Shown: positions 38,636 through 38,970 of the stretch, in pieces
How the letters are laid out: each line of letters begins with the position of its first letter
Numbering within the stretch: position 1 is the first letter of the stretch
Assembly (NCBI GenBank): GCA_028279625.1
Contig: JANQNM010000107.1
Location: forward strand, 1 to 38,970
DNA from: Candidatus Nitrosopumilus sp.
GTDB lineage: Archaea > Thermoproteota > Nitrososphaeria > Nitrososphaerales > Nitrosopumilaceae
DNA: 38,970 nt
Reading direction: 5' to 3'
Translations under genes and position numbers: made by a program
Notes under the pieces: model-generated
The model's input: the letters and a program-made list of their open reading frames with translations, nothing else
Databases searched by the model: none
Told to the model about the DNA's origin: nothing

Positions 38636-38970
38636 TCAGAGTCCGATTCGGACATCAAGAATTCTGCAACCCTTTCCTTTTTCCATGACTAGTACAGGGT
38701 TCATATCTAATTCCTTGATCTCTTTGAAATCAGAAACTAATTGAGATAACCTCTGAATACATTCAGATAGTTTTACAATATCAGATGGTTTTTCACCTCT
38801 AACACCTTGCAATAATTTTTGTGTCTTAATTGATGCAATCATATCATCTGCTTCTTTGTCAGTTACAGGAGCAAGTTTGAATGTGACATCTTTTAGAACT
38901 TCTACATAGATTCCTCCCATTCCCAACATGATAACTGGACCAAATCCAGGTTCAAGTTTTGAGCCTATGA
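38636..38970 (-). CDS. ADP-forming acyl-CoA synthetase, C-terminal ATP-grasp domain (partial)
   Basis: The frame is open to the right edge, so the gene is cut; only the last 111 or so residues are present. The stretch KLEPGFGPVIMLGMGG is the conserved ATP-grasp segment of NDP-forming acetyl-CoA synthetases, and the end KELDMNPVLVMEKGKGCRI is the usual C-terminus. An internal ATG at 38929 is not the start. With the adjacent dehydratase and the known N. maritimus gene order, this is probably the 4-hydroxybutyrate (or 3-hydroxypropionate)-CoA ligase of the carbon-fixation cycle, activating the acid with CoA and ATP to give ADP and Pi. Confidence 0.85.
   Translation of the reverse strand, partial: IGSKLEPGFGPVIMLGMGGIYVEVLKDVTFKLAPVTDKEADDMIASIKTQKLLQGVRGEKPSDIVKLSECIQRLSQLVSDFKEIKELDMNPVLVMEKGKGCRILDVRIGL

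Noticed and set aside
1-38970. CRISPR array, insertion sequence or integrated element
   Set aside because: No regularly spaced repeats, transposase or integrase motifs, or target duplications were seen. The only repeats are intragenic or short palindromes, and both tRNAs lack flanking att-like duplications that I could find by eye.

Overview
The window is about 39 kb of AT-rich chromosomal DNA from an ammonia-oxidising thaumarchaeon (Nitrososphaerota), most likely a Nitrosopumilus or Nitrosarchaeum relative. The evidence is archaeal-type ribosomal genes (L7Ae, S28e, L24e, L37e), aIF5B, an Sm-like protein, an archaeal signal peptidase, many leaderless genes with a TATA box about 22-28 bp before the start codon, and, at the right edge, 4-hydroxybutyryl-CoA dehydratase beside the end of an ADP-forming acyl-CoA synthetase. 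That pair belongs to the thaumarchaeal 3-hydroxypropionate/4-hydroxybutyrate carbon-fixation cycle. Coding density is very high; no insertion sequence, integrase or CRISPR array was seen.

Left part (1-9.3 kb): mostly small or lineage-specific genes. These include the 3' end of an excalibur-like protein, a helix-turn-helix protein behind several short repeats, an endonuclease/exonuclease/phosphatase-fold enzyme, a PIN-domain membrane protein whose reading frame continues upstream across an in-frame TGA, a secreted Cys/His/Met-rich repeat protein, several zinc-ribbon miniproteins, small membrane proteins, and a family-5-like uracil-DNA glycosylase.

Middle-left (9.4-18.7 kb): a secreted PQQ-type sugar dehydrogenase with two C-terminal WW-containing repeats, a DUF72 protein, a DedA-family membrane protein, a zinc-dependent medium-chain dehydrogenase and a VOC/glyoxalase protein. 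They are followed by two large adjacent cell-surface genes. One is membrane anchored with a CFI-box C-terminus; the other is a secreted NHL-propeller/fibronectin III protein. They share a roughly 42-residue repeat, nearly identical even at DNA level, and a short two-cysteine loop. This pair is my best candidate for an undescribed system.

Centre (18.7-27.4 kb): information processing and core metabolism. A thioredoxin with an unusual N-terminus converges on the minus-strand block rpl7ae-rps28e-rpl24e-ndk-infB, with a phosphoglucosamine/phosphomannose mutase gene and a tRNA-Leu behind it. A plus-strand block then carries a PurU-like formyltransferase, a creatininase-family amidohydrolase, an Sm-like protein, L37e, a membrane-tethered K/P/E-rich protein and rpiA.

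Right part (27.4-39 kb): small secreted and zinc-ribbon proteins, the complete AmmeMemoRadiSam trio (radical SAM enzyme divergent from AMMECR1 and Memo), protein-L-isoaspartate methyltransferase, a dihydropyrimidinase-like amidohydrolase and tRNA-Ala(CGC). Next is a neighbourhood of zinc-ribbon proteins with a second thioredoxin and a PRC-barrel protein, then signal peptidase I, and finally the carbon-fixation genes.
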